18,115 nucleotides of DNA, taken from NCBI GenBank assembly GCA_031258795.1, contig JAIRMI010000066.1, forward strand, positions 1 through 18,115. Direction: 5' to 3'. This stretch comes from Puniceicoccales bacterium (lineage in GTDB: Bacteria > Verrucomicrobiota > Verrucomicrobiia > Opitutales > JAIRKQ01). The notes beneath the pieces were generated by a model, which did not search any database, was not told the DNA's origin, and saw nothing but the letters and a program-made list of their open reading frames with translations. Below are positions 1 to 5,798 of the stretch, piece after piece (positions within the stretch are counted from its first letter, which is position 1; each line of letters begins with the position of its first letter). A program made the position numbers and the translations under genes.

Positions 1-1430
1 GCGATGATTACAATGGCCTAGTCGCTGATGTTGCGGCCCTGCAGATTAATTTAAGCAACGAAGCCCAAACCCGGGAGGAGGCGGATTACGATTTACAGAG
101 TGAAATTGCGGCCTTTAAGACTGCGGTCTTCGGCGAAGGAAGTGAAGACCCTTTAGCAGGTGACACCTTAATCTCTAGATTTGCGGCTTTGGAGGGTAAG
201 GTAGACGATGGTTACACTGGCCTAGAGGCGGCTCATAAAAGGATTGCTGAGCTGGAGGAAGAACTTGACCGCTTAAGAGGCTATCTAGACCTTCAGATAG
301 TTGGAGGAGACCTTCAGATGGTTGGAGCAGACCTTCAGATGGTTGGAGCAGGTCTCGCTGGTGCTGAATATGCCAACTATACCGGCCATGTAGCGTCATG
401 CTTGGCGGGAACGGTGGTCAATGCAGCTGAGGTGGTTCAAAATTGCATCGATTGTCGCCTGTGCGATGTTAAGGGCAATGGCAACGATCCATTCCTTCAG
501 ATCTTCGGTGGCTATGGCAAGCGTGACAAAATCTCTGACCTGGGCTATGATTGCGCCACATATGGTATCCTGCTGGGGGAAGATTTTATGAAACAATTGG
601 GAGATAGCGCCTTCCTGAAGCTTGGAGGGGCCGTGAGCTTTGCCCATAACAATGTAAAATTCTCCGGTAATGGAGCGGAAAATGGCAAGAAGGGGGAGCA
701 GAATATCCTCTTCGGAAACCTCTTCGGAGCCTATGAAGGCTTCGGTGAAGAGAATCTTAAGACCGACATCAACGCGCTCATCGGCTTCGGCTACTCCCGC
801 AATAAAGTACGGAGGACGGATGCAAGTAATAGTAAGTTTGACGGCAAGTTCCCGAGCACGGATTTCAATGTGAGCTGCGAGCTTGTAAAGAACTTTTTCC
901 ACCTCGGCAATGCCCAGGTTGGCCCATGGATGAAGGTGACCTATAATCACATTGCTCAGAAAGAGTATGCGGAATCTGGAGATGAAAACAATCAGGAAAA
1001 TAGCAAAAATTTGTCCATGTCGAAGTCGAGGTTTAACTACCTAAATACCACTCTCGGCATCAACCTGGAATGGGAATTCAGCAATGCCGGTGATGAGTGT
1101 GAAGAACAGAAACTTAGTGATGCAAATAATGGGGAGCCTGCGAAACAGGAACTCAATGATATCAAAGATGAGGAGCGCCGCCTCCGGTTATTCGCCAAAT
1201 TTGGATGGGAATACCAGCCGATCAGGTCCCGTTCAGGATACGCTGTAACCTTCGATGGGAGTCAATTTGAGCCAAATTTTGGGAACGGCAATAAGCACTT
1301 TTTCGTGGCCGTCTGCGGTTTCCGCTACAAATTGTCCACCCATTTTGAAATCAGCAGCAATGTTGCTGGCAGGATCACCAGCGACGATCGCTACTTCAAT
1401 GTAAACGCCGGCCTGGGCTATTCCTTTTAA
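1..1430 (+). CDS. Autotransporter-like outer-membrane beta-barrel protein, 5'-partial
   Basis: The frame is open from base 3 (DDYNGLVADV...) to a TAA at 1428-1430, so the true start lies left of the window; the internal TTG at 189 is not needed as a start. About 475 codons are visible. The first ~95 residues are charged and helical, with repeated phrases (DDYNGLVADVAALQ, later DDGYTGLEAAHKRIAELEEELDRL) typical of coiled coil. Next come three heptads of the type DLQ(I/M)VG(G/A), then a domain of about 330 residues with alternating hydrophobic and aromatic strands (LQIFGGYGKRD, YGILLGEDF, ALIGFGYSR). It ends GLGYSF; the terminal Phe is the usual barrel-insertion signature. This fits an autotransporter beta domain preceded by a coiled passenger or stalk exposed at the surface. 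A charged insert (about codons 360-400, DECEEQKLSDANN...) is probably a loop. The barrel call is firm; the secretion type and ligand are unknown. Confidence 0.75.
   Translation, partial: DDYNGLVADVAALQINLSNEAQTREEADYDLQSEIAAFKTAVFGEGSEDPLAGDTLISRFAALEGKVDDGYTGLEAAHKRIAELEEELDRLRGYLDLQIVGGDLQMVGADLQMVGAGLAGAEYANYTGHVASCLAGTVVNAAEVVQNCIDCRLCDVKGNGNDPFLQIFGGYGKRDKISDLGYDCATYGILLGEDFMKQLGDSAFLKLGGAVSFAHNNVKFSGNGAENGKKGEQNILFGNLFGAYEGFGEENLKTDINALIGFGYSRNKVRRTDASNSKFDGKFPSTDFNVSCELVKNFFHLGNAQVGPWMKVTYNHIAQKEYAESGDENNQENSKNLSMSKSRFNYLNTTLGINLEWEFSNAGDECEEQKLSDANNGEPAKQELNDIKDEERRLRLFAKFGWEYQPIRSRSGYAVTFDGSQFEPNFGNGNKHFFVAVCGFRYKLSTHFEISSNVAGRITSDDRYFNVNAGLGYSF
289..351 (+). repeat. Three 21-bp tandem repeats encoding a heptad (DLQ[I/M]VG[G/A])
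   Basis: Three head-to-tail 21-base units (289-309, 310-330, 331-351) sit in the surface-protein gene. Units 2 and 3 are identical and unit 1 differs at a few bases. Each unit is seven codons, so gain or loss of a unit would not shift the frame. The repeat lies at the junction between coiled-coil passenger and beta barrel. Confidence 0.9.
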
Positions 1431-1457
1431 AAAGGGAACGTAACTTTACTACCGCAT

Positions 1458-1486
1458 GGAGCAGCTGCGAAGTCTGCTCTGTTTTC
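1458..1486 (+). terminator. Rho-independent terminator of the barrel protein gene
   Basis: A perfect 6-bp stem (GAGCAG 1459-1464, CTGCTC 1474-1479) encloses a 9-base loop, with a possible G-U pair at its base (1458/1480), and runs into TGTTTTCT. It lies 28 bases after the stop codon of the barrel gene, in the right orientation. Confidence 0.7.
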
Positions 1487-1555
1487 TACATTATCGTGGA
1501 GAAACGGTGAGTGGTAACTGAAATTTCACTGCTTAAAGGCGAATTTAAAATGCCC

Positions 1556-1574
1556 AGTGTCAGGACTCGTAAAA
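1556..1574 (+). repeat. Left inverted end of IS remnant
   Basis: AGTGTCAGGACTCGTAAAA pairs with 2413-2431 in inverted orientation (16/19). Inside it at 1619 is an ATG preceded by AGGAGG (1604-1609), the usual layout of an IS left end and a transposase start. Confidence 0.6.
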
Positions 1575-1618
1575 AAGTATTGACAGGTTAGGAAAAGGCC
1601 AATAGGAGGTTGGCCATA

Positions 1619-1800
1619 ATGGAATTAATAATAGAGGAAGCCTTTGAGGGGCTAGGTGAATGTTTTCCAAAGTTGCAGGGGTTTCGAAGCTACGGAGTAG
1701 AGCCATGCATCCCGTCCATAAGTAGCCGTAAGGTCCAGTAACCCTACCTGCGGGCCTGTACAAGCGGCGCCACAAAATCGAAAACATGTTCCGTAAATGA
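1619..1800 (+). pseudogene. IS5-family transposase remnant: start region fused to C-terminal part
   Basis: An ATG at 1619 with AGGAGG upstream opens a 40-codon frame that stops at TAA 1739-1741. The end of that frame reads GVEPCIPSISSRKVQ, which resembles the IS5-family motif (G)I.(A/P)CIPS...RKV. In another frame, 1759-1797 reads YKRRHKIENMFRK and then a stop. That is the C-terminal IS5 (DDE) signature Y.RRH.IEN.F, whose Glu is the last catalytic acid. One frameshift therefore separates two normally adjacent motifs, and the central catalytic region is missing between start and C-terminus. Nonfunctional. The family call rests on motif recall. Confidence 0.6.
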
Positions 1801-1945
1801 AGCATTGGCACCGCACCCCACATTGGGCGCTAAAGGTGGGCTTGGTAGCAAGCTACATGCCGTTTGTGATGGCCTTGGGCGGCCGGTGAGGCTGCTGCTG
1901 ACCGCTGGGAATGTCAATGACATCGTTGGCGCCAGCGAACTGCTA
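1801..1945 (+). pseudogene. IS5-family transposase remnant: middle part
   Basis: The frame beginning around the TTG at 1805 encodes GAKGGLGSKLHAVCDGLGRP and then VRLLLTAGNVNDIVGASELL. This is the conserved IS5/IS427-type stretch just after the first catalytic Asp (K.GGL..KLHA..D..G.P...LLT.G...D..GA). After ELL the similarity stops and the sequence runs into an IS630-type start at 1994. In an intact transposase this segment would precede the Y.RRH.IEN.F motif, but here it follows it. The order is therefore permuted, or the two pieces come from two copies. Confidence 0.65.
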
Positions 1946-1993
1946 TGGTCAAACTACTTGACAAAAGCGTATAAGATTATACCTAGAGAATGT

Positions 1994-2101
1994 ATGGCAT
2001 ATTATACAACGGACTTGAAAAAGAGGGTGTTAAAATAGGAAAGCACGCACAGTATAAAGGAAACGAGCGAGGCATTTGGAGTGAGTGAGTGTGCGATATC
2101 A
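1994..2101 (+). pseudogene. IS630-type transposase N-terminal HTH remnant with internal TAG
   Basis: From the ATG at 1994 the frame reads MAYYTTDLKKRVLK, hits TAG at 2036-2038 and continues in the same frame as ESTHSIKETSEAFGVSECAIS. Together these match the start of IS630/Tc1-like transposases: M.Y..DL..RV, then a helix-turn-helix with S..E....FGVS..TI. The frame stays open to about 2200, but I see no likeness after about 2101 and no catalytic DDE part. The piece is joined in frame to the IS5-type middle fragment. Dead remnant. Confidence 0.55.
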
Positions 2102-2203
2102 GCAAAGAGGAGGAACGTGAGGAGTATGAGAAGGCAATGTCCGCGTACAAAAATCCTCAACCTCTTTCCTTCTCTCTCCGATGCTATTCATTATGCCTTT
2201 CTA

Positions 2204-2311
2204 AAGTGAGATGACTATAGCGCTCCATCGCCACCCGCCATGATCGCTGTGCCCACACCCTCTTCTCCTCCATTTGCATCCCCTGCTCCTTCCTCTTTTA
2301 TTTGAATTTAT
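2204..2311. repeat. Tandem duplication, copy 1 (108 bp)
   Basis: This copy is nearly identical to 2312-2418: one indel (ACTATAG against ACATAG) and a few substitutions. Both begin AAGTGAGATGAC and end TTTGAATTTAT. On the minus strand copy 1 carries a 31-codon frame (2279 to 2184) ending MERYSHLTLERHNE. This resembles the N-terminus of IS30-family transposases (Y.HLTLEER) but is short and unproven. Confidence 0.9.
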
Positions 2312-2418
2312 AAGTGAGATGACATAGCGCTCCATCGCCACCCGCCATGATCGCTGCGCCCACACCCTCTTCTCCTCCATTTGCATCGCTTGCTCTTTCC
2401 TCTTTTATTTGAATTTAT
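2312..2418. repeat. Tandem duplication, copy 2 (107 bp)
   Basis: This second copy starts directly after copy 1. It ends at the base before the GAGTCCTGAC core of the right inverted end (2419-2428). The single-base deletion relative to copy 1 changes the minus-strand frame from RYSHL to RYVISL, so only copy 1 keeps the transposase-like phrase. Confidence 0.9.
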
Positions 2419-2431
2419 GAGTCCTGACCCT
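2413..2431 (-). repeat. Right inverted end of IS remnant
   Basis: The reverse complement AGGGTCAGGACTCATAAAT matches the left end at 1556-1574 (16/19). It overlaps the last six bases of the second tandem copy. Confidence 0.6.
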
Positions 2432-2672
2432 AGCGGGGGTTGTAAAAGCAAACATCAAGCTGAGCAGCAAGAAGAAGATGGCATTTTTCTGGTCTCAGTT
2501 ACTGACCCAAGGTAATAGCAGCCACCATCGAAAATGGCACGAGAACACCCATAAACCACACCGCTTCCTACACAAACACCACATGGGAAGCAATAAAACT
2601 TACACAAATACCACATAGACTACACGACCTACTACTCTAAATCTAAAATAAAACACAAATTTGTAACGCCGC
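2432..2672. other. Spacer with no recognisable gene; small direct repeat
   Basis: No frame here looks coding. The plus strand is rich in A and C. It contains a 16-base near-identical direct repeat, TACACAAACACCACAT at 2569-2584 and TACACAAATACCACAT at 2601-2616, with a 32-base period. I see no RNA gene or terminator with a clear U-tract. Confidence 0.6.
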
Positions 2673-4404
2673 CTACCGCTTTGTCTTGTCCTCTTCCTCT
2701 TTTTTGAATAATTCTCTTTTTACTTGACTTAAAATTTCTTCATCTACACCACTTTCCCTCAGTTCTTTGTATGCAAAAAGATGGGTTGCAGGTTCGGGGA
2801 AAACTTTGCAAAATGAATCAAATCCTACCTCTTCCTTTTTTCCTTTTTTAAGATTATCGGCATAGCCATTGATTTTTTTAAACAAGTCCTCCATTGAATT
2901 TATTACTTGACTTAAGTCATCAATTTGATTTTCCAGTATTCTACTGCAGACATCTCGCCAGAAAGCAAAAGGGACAACGTTTACAAACTCATTAAAGTCG
3001 AATATTCTGGCTTTGGACTGTTGTATCACATATTCACCATAGTCCACTTCTCTAAAGTTGCTTTTTATTTCATTAAGACATCCCTCAGAAACTCTTTTTC
3101 TTTCTCTCAATTTTTGCAGCACGGGAAGGCGAAAACCTGGGTTTTCAACAATATCAGCGAAGGTTTCATAGTCAACTCGCTTTGTCATTTTGAATATTCC
3201 TTCTATGGATCCAATTTGTATTCCTTCTTCTTGTGCTTGCTGAGCCTCCCTTTTGTGCTTGCTTTTGTGCTTGCTGAGCCTCCTCTTGTGCTTGCTGAAG
3301 CCTTCTAAATGTTCCAATTAGATCTCTTGCCTCCGCTTCCGACCACCCTCCCCTTGATGAAATAGATTCCATATTAACCTCCAAAATTTTGCATATTTCT
3401 TTAATAACTGGTAAAAATTTTCCGACAATTGCAGGAGTAAAAAGGTGACTCATCGAAAAAATTGCAAAAGCCTCCACCACCATTCTTTTTGTGTAAACAC
3501 TAAAAGCACTTAAATATGAGTCAATGCTAGTTCGTATCTTCATTATAATGCTCTCAACTCTTCTTTCATATTCAGCCAAAATTGCCTTTTCTTGCTCTTC
3601 ACTGCTTAAATCTTTGAATCCCTTTTCATTTTCGACTGCGCACTTTGCTTTGCCTATAATTACCTCTCTACTGAACAAACCAGAGCTTCCCAAATTAACA
3701 TATGCGAATGCCCGTCCACTAGCAGACTCGTAGGATTCATCAATTCTGTGCTCAATTTTAGCAATGTCGCCATAACCCATGTAACCTACGCCAACAATGG
3801 GGCGTGGCAATTCATCCCCTGAAGCTTTACCAGCTCTTTCACTTGCTTCTCCTACGCTAAGCCCATGGTCCCTCACTGCAATGCTACTTGCATATGTCTC
3901 CATCCTACCTGGAAGTTTGTCAATTCCATTCCCTTGCCTTTGGACAACTTCCTTTTCTTGCTGCATTTCTGCAAAAATTACAGCACCTCGTTCAACGATA
4001 TCATTAACGATGCGTTTCTCGCTTTCTGGAGTATTTCCAAAAACAGGCGGAGCCCACGAAGTCAAAAGGTTCCCTTTTGCAGGTCGTGCATATACTGAAA
4101 TACACGCATCACATTCTATCTTGCGATTACAACTTGGTCTAGTCGACAGCGGCACACATTTTCGACCATTGAGTACATCTCCAAAATCACTATTCGGAAG
4201 TGCAAATGCCAAATGTACTGTTGCTAACGCCTGGGCAATTTTAACATTTCTCGAGCTTAAATCATGTATGCTCCGCCACCAATAATCTTCTCGACACTTT
4301 CTCCATGAAAAATAATACTTTCCTTCAGATCGCGCAAGAGCAACAGCTCCCTCTAAAGTAGCTTGATCATCAATCACTTCCAAACCAATTGGATCTGCAA
4401 ACAC
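2673..4404 (-). pseudogene. Unrecognised ~576-residue protein, frameshifted in a Gln/Ala repeat
   Basis: Two overlapping minus-strand frames form one gene. Frame 1 starts at GTG 4404 (MFADPIGLEVIDD) and runs to QQAQEEAQQAQKQAQK, then degenerates to GGSASTRRR. Frame 2 carries on from EAQQAQEEGIQIGS through KRVDYETFADIV to EEEDKTKR at 2673. The span is 1732 bases, 577 codons plus one, so removing one base near 3248-3254 restores a 576-residue protein. I do not recognise a family. Visible traits are several Cys in the N-terminal third (about residues 108-125: CVPLSTRPSC...CDACIS), a mixed alpha/beta middle, hydrophobic helices (AFAIFSMSHLFTPAIVGKFL), the Gln/Ala/Glu coiled-coil tract, and a charged helical C-terminal part. 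There is no signal peptide. The start is uncertain: an in-frame TAA lies 15 bases upstream of the GTG, and a GGAG lies 15 bases upstream. The gene is AT-rich relative to the gyr genes and lies in an accessory region; a secreted effector is conceivable but unsupported. The one-base indel may be a real mutation or an assembly error. Confidence 0.6.
3225..3300 (-). repeat. Imperfect tandem repeat coding the Q/A/E coiled-coil tract
   Basis: Units ending in the minus-strand word CAAGCACAA(A/G)AG(G) recur at 11, 12 and about 21 bases and encode QQAQEEAQQAQKQAQK. In the plus strand, CTTTTGTGCTTG occurs twice in a row. One GAGCCTCC unit is followed by CTTTTGTG and the other by TCTTGTG, a one-base length difference. 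That difference coincides with the frame break of the host gene. Confidence 0.75.
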
Positions 4405-4607
4405 GCATGCAAAATGTTACTCCAAAATTGAAAAGTCAACTAATTTTAATGCTAAAATTTATATTTATCTTGTTGTTTACAATGCAGTTACGCACTTGCA
4501 AAAATTAGGCAAGAACAAATTTTCGCTTGGCCTGGCCTGATAAGTTTGGGGTCACGATATTTTTCATTCTAAGCTAAGCGTTTTGGATTTTTGGGAATCA
4601 ACGCTTC

Positions 4608-4862
4608 TTGCCGCAATTTACCATAACCCTATCAACATGTCAAAGCAGAAACCAGGGGCCCACAGACGAAAATAGAGATTCGCCTTCCGAGTCTTCTGAT
4701 CCAGGTTCACCATCACCACTCCTTAGGCCTCTTGCACAACCACCACCATCACCGCCAAGTTGGGAATCTGATGAGACTGCTGATGCTGGATTTGGAGCTA
4801 AATTCCCACCGAGTCCTGAGCCTATGAACGTTAAAAAATCTTCTTTCAAAGAAAGGAAATAG
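4608..4862 (+). CDS. Doubtful small proline/serine-rich protein
   Basis: The open frame begins at a TTG (4608) with no clear ribosome binding site and ends at TAG 4860-4862. From about residue 22 it reads DENRDSPSESSDPGSPSP and then prolines mixed with Ser and acidic residues, finishing with a basic tail VKKSSFKERK. It would be disordered and soluble. An ATG at 4637 in another frame gives only 12 codons (MSKQKPGAHRRK) before TAG, so this may be a small gene whose start region is frameshifted. The reverse strand over the same bases (4882-4640) is also open, which weakens either call. No family recognised. Confidence 0.25.
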   Translation: MPQFTITLSTCQSRNQGPTDENRDSPSESSDPGSPSPLLRPLAQPPPSPPSWESDETADAGFGAKFPPSPEPMNVKKSSFKERK

Positions 4863-4955
4863 TTTTTTTCAAAAAGAAACAAATCTGTGCTTTGAAAAAA
4901 GTTATGGATATGGGCGAAATTTTTTCATATTTTGTTCACCAAAGCCACGCTGGCC

Positions 4956-5744
4956 ATGACAGAGATAAAAAACTATGACTTTTCCATCGAACAGATAGCC
5001 AATTCGGGGCAGTGCTTTCGCATGAACAAACTGAAATCGAAAAATATTTGGCAAGTTGTAGCTTTGGGAAAAACATTGAATATCCGACCAATGGGCAAAA
5101 ATACTTACCTTTTCTTCTGCTCTTCCGAGGAGTATCAGAATATTTGGAAGGATTACTTCGATTTCGAGCGAGATTATGGTGAAATTAAAAAACTCATTTT
5201 GAAAATTGGCGACCCCTATCTGAATGATGCCGTCGAGCATGGCTTCGGCCTTCGAATTCTCAGGCAAGATCCTTGGGAAGTGACGGTGAGCTTTATAATT
5301 TCACAAAGGAACAACATTCCCCGAATTAGAAATACCATAGAAAAATTATGCATGCCCTATGGCAAGGTATTCCCGGCTCCTCAGGTTTTGGCGAAATATA
5401 CGGAAGAAGATTTTAGGGCGATTGGCCTCGGCTACAGAGCGAAGTACTTGCTAAACGTTGCCAGGGCCGTGGATAGTGGGGAATTCGATGTCAAATATTT
5501 GAAAGCACTGAGTTATGCAGATGCAATCAAGTACCTGAAGCGCTTCAATGGTATCGGAGATAAAGTAGCCAATTGCATCGCTCTTTACGGTCTGCACAAG
5601 CTGGAAGCATTTCCCATGGACGTATGGATGCGCCGCATAATTGGAGAGCAATATGGTGGAAATTTTGACACCAAACGCTTTCCTGGATACGCTGGCATCG
5701 TCCAGCAGTATATGTTTTTTTACGAGAGGAGTCTAAAAAAATGA
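4956..5744 (+). CDS. ogg: 8-oxoguanine DNA glycosylase/AP lyase (OGG1 type)
   Basis: A 262-residue HhH-GPD superfamily enzyme that excises oxidised guanine (8-oxoG) from DNA and can nick the abasic site. From the ATG at 4956: SGQCFRM at 17-23 is the conserved N-terminal motif; IISQRNNIPRIRNTIEKLC at 114-132 begins the helical core; LGYRAKYL is at 158-165. The helix-hairpin-helix is FNGIGDKVANC (197-207), in which K203 is the Schiff-base lysine, and D222 in PMDVWM is the catalytic aspartate. The C-terminal GYAGIVQQYMFFYER resembles the compact clostridial-type bacterial OGG. An in-frame TTG at 4932 would add eight residues, but homologues start near MTEI, so I chose the ATG. No strong ribosome binding site is visible. 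The gene stands alone on the plus strand, converging on gyrA. Confidence 0.88.
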   Translation: MTEIKNYDFSIEQIANSGQCFRMNKLKSKNIWQVVALGKTLNIRPMGKNTYLFFCSSEEYQNIWKDYFDFERDYGEIKKLILKIGDPYLNDAVEHGFGLRILRQDPWEVTVSFIISQRNNIPRIRNTIEKLCMPYGKVFPAPQVLAKYTEEDFRAIGLGYRAKYLLNVARAVDSGEFDVKYLKALSYADAIKYLKRFNGIGDKVANCIALYGLHKLEAFPMDVWMRRIIGEQYGGNFDTKRFPGYAGIVQQYMFFYERSLKK

Positions 5745-5750
5745 GACTCC
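5728..5750. terminator. Stem-loop across the ogg stop codon; possible bidirectional terminator
   Basis: GGAGTCT (5728-5734) and AGACTCC (5744-5750) form a perfect 7-bp stem around the 9-base loop AAAAAAATG. It includes the last codons and the TGA of ogg and lies 48 bases downstream of the convergent gyrA stop. No U-tract follows the stem in either direction, so termination by the standard mechanism is uncertain. Confidence 0.4.
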
Positions 5751-5798
5751 AAACGTAGTTCCCTCGATACTTTAAATTTCGTCAGGTCGAACACTATG

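Larger units (their letters stand above)
1556..2431. mobile_element. Degenerate composite insertion-sequence remnant with inverted ends
   Basis: The two ends are inverted copies. 1556-1574 reads AGTGTCAGGACTCGTAAAA, and the reverse complement of 2413-2431 reads AGGGTCAGGACTCATAAAT: 16 of 19 match, with a perfect 10-base core GTCAGGACTC. The 876-bp span is a normal size for a small IS, but no intact transposase is inside. Instead there are a broken IS5-type C-terminal piece, an IS5-type middle piece, an IS630-type N-terminal piece and a tandem duplication that abuts the right end. I see no convincing target-site duplication. Whether the ends belong to the IS5 piece or to another element cannot be told from this window. 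Confidence 0.6.

Noticed and set aside
396..950. 184-codon minus-strand frame opposite the barrel protein
   Set aside because: It is a shadow of the plus-strand barrel gene, whose composition and C-terminal Phe signature are convincing; the reverse frame has no recognisable domain.
2089..2200. Plus-strand frame SKEEEREEYEKAMSAYKNPQ resembling tails of Rpn-type nucleases
   Set aside because: Low-complexity charged sequence, too short, and an upstream stop at 2086-2088; likeness could be chance.
2184..2386. Minus-strand frames across the tandem repeat as a real gene
   Set aside because: The 61-codon frame exists only because the repeat is duplicated; the 31-codon frame has a short IS30-like phrase but no continuation. 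Treated as remnant only.
3245..3257. Slippery heptamer A AAG GGA at the frame break, suggesting programmed -1 frameshifting
   Set aside because: The heptamer is in the right phase, but a -1 slip leads to a frame that soon stops; the downstream half is in the +1 frame, so an inserted base fits better.
3797..4285. 162-codon plus-strand frame
   Set aside because: Shadow of the unknown minus-strand gene; Ser/Leu-rich composition typical of a reverse-strand reading and no start signal.
4640..4882. 80-codon minus-strand frame opposite the proline-rich frame
   Set aside because: Starts with TTG and has a Gly/Ser composition expected from the complement of Pro/Ser codons; not more convincing than the plus frame.
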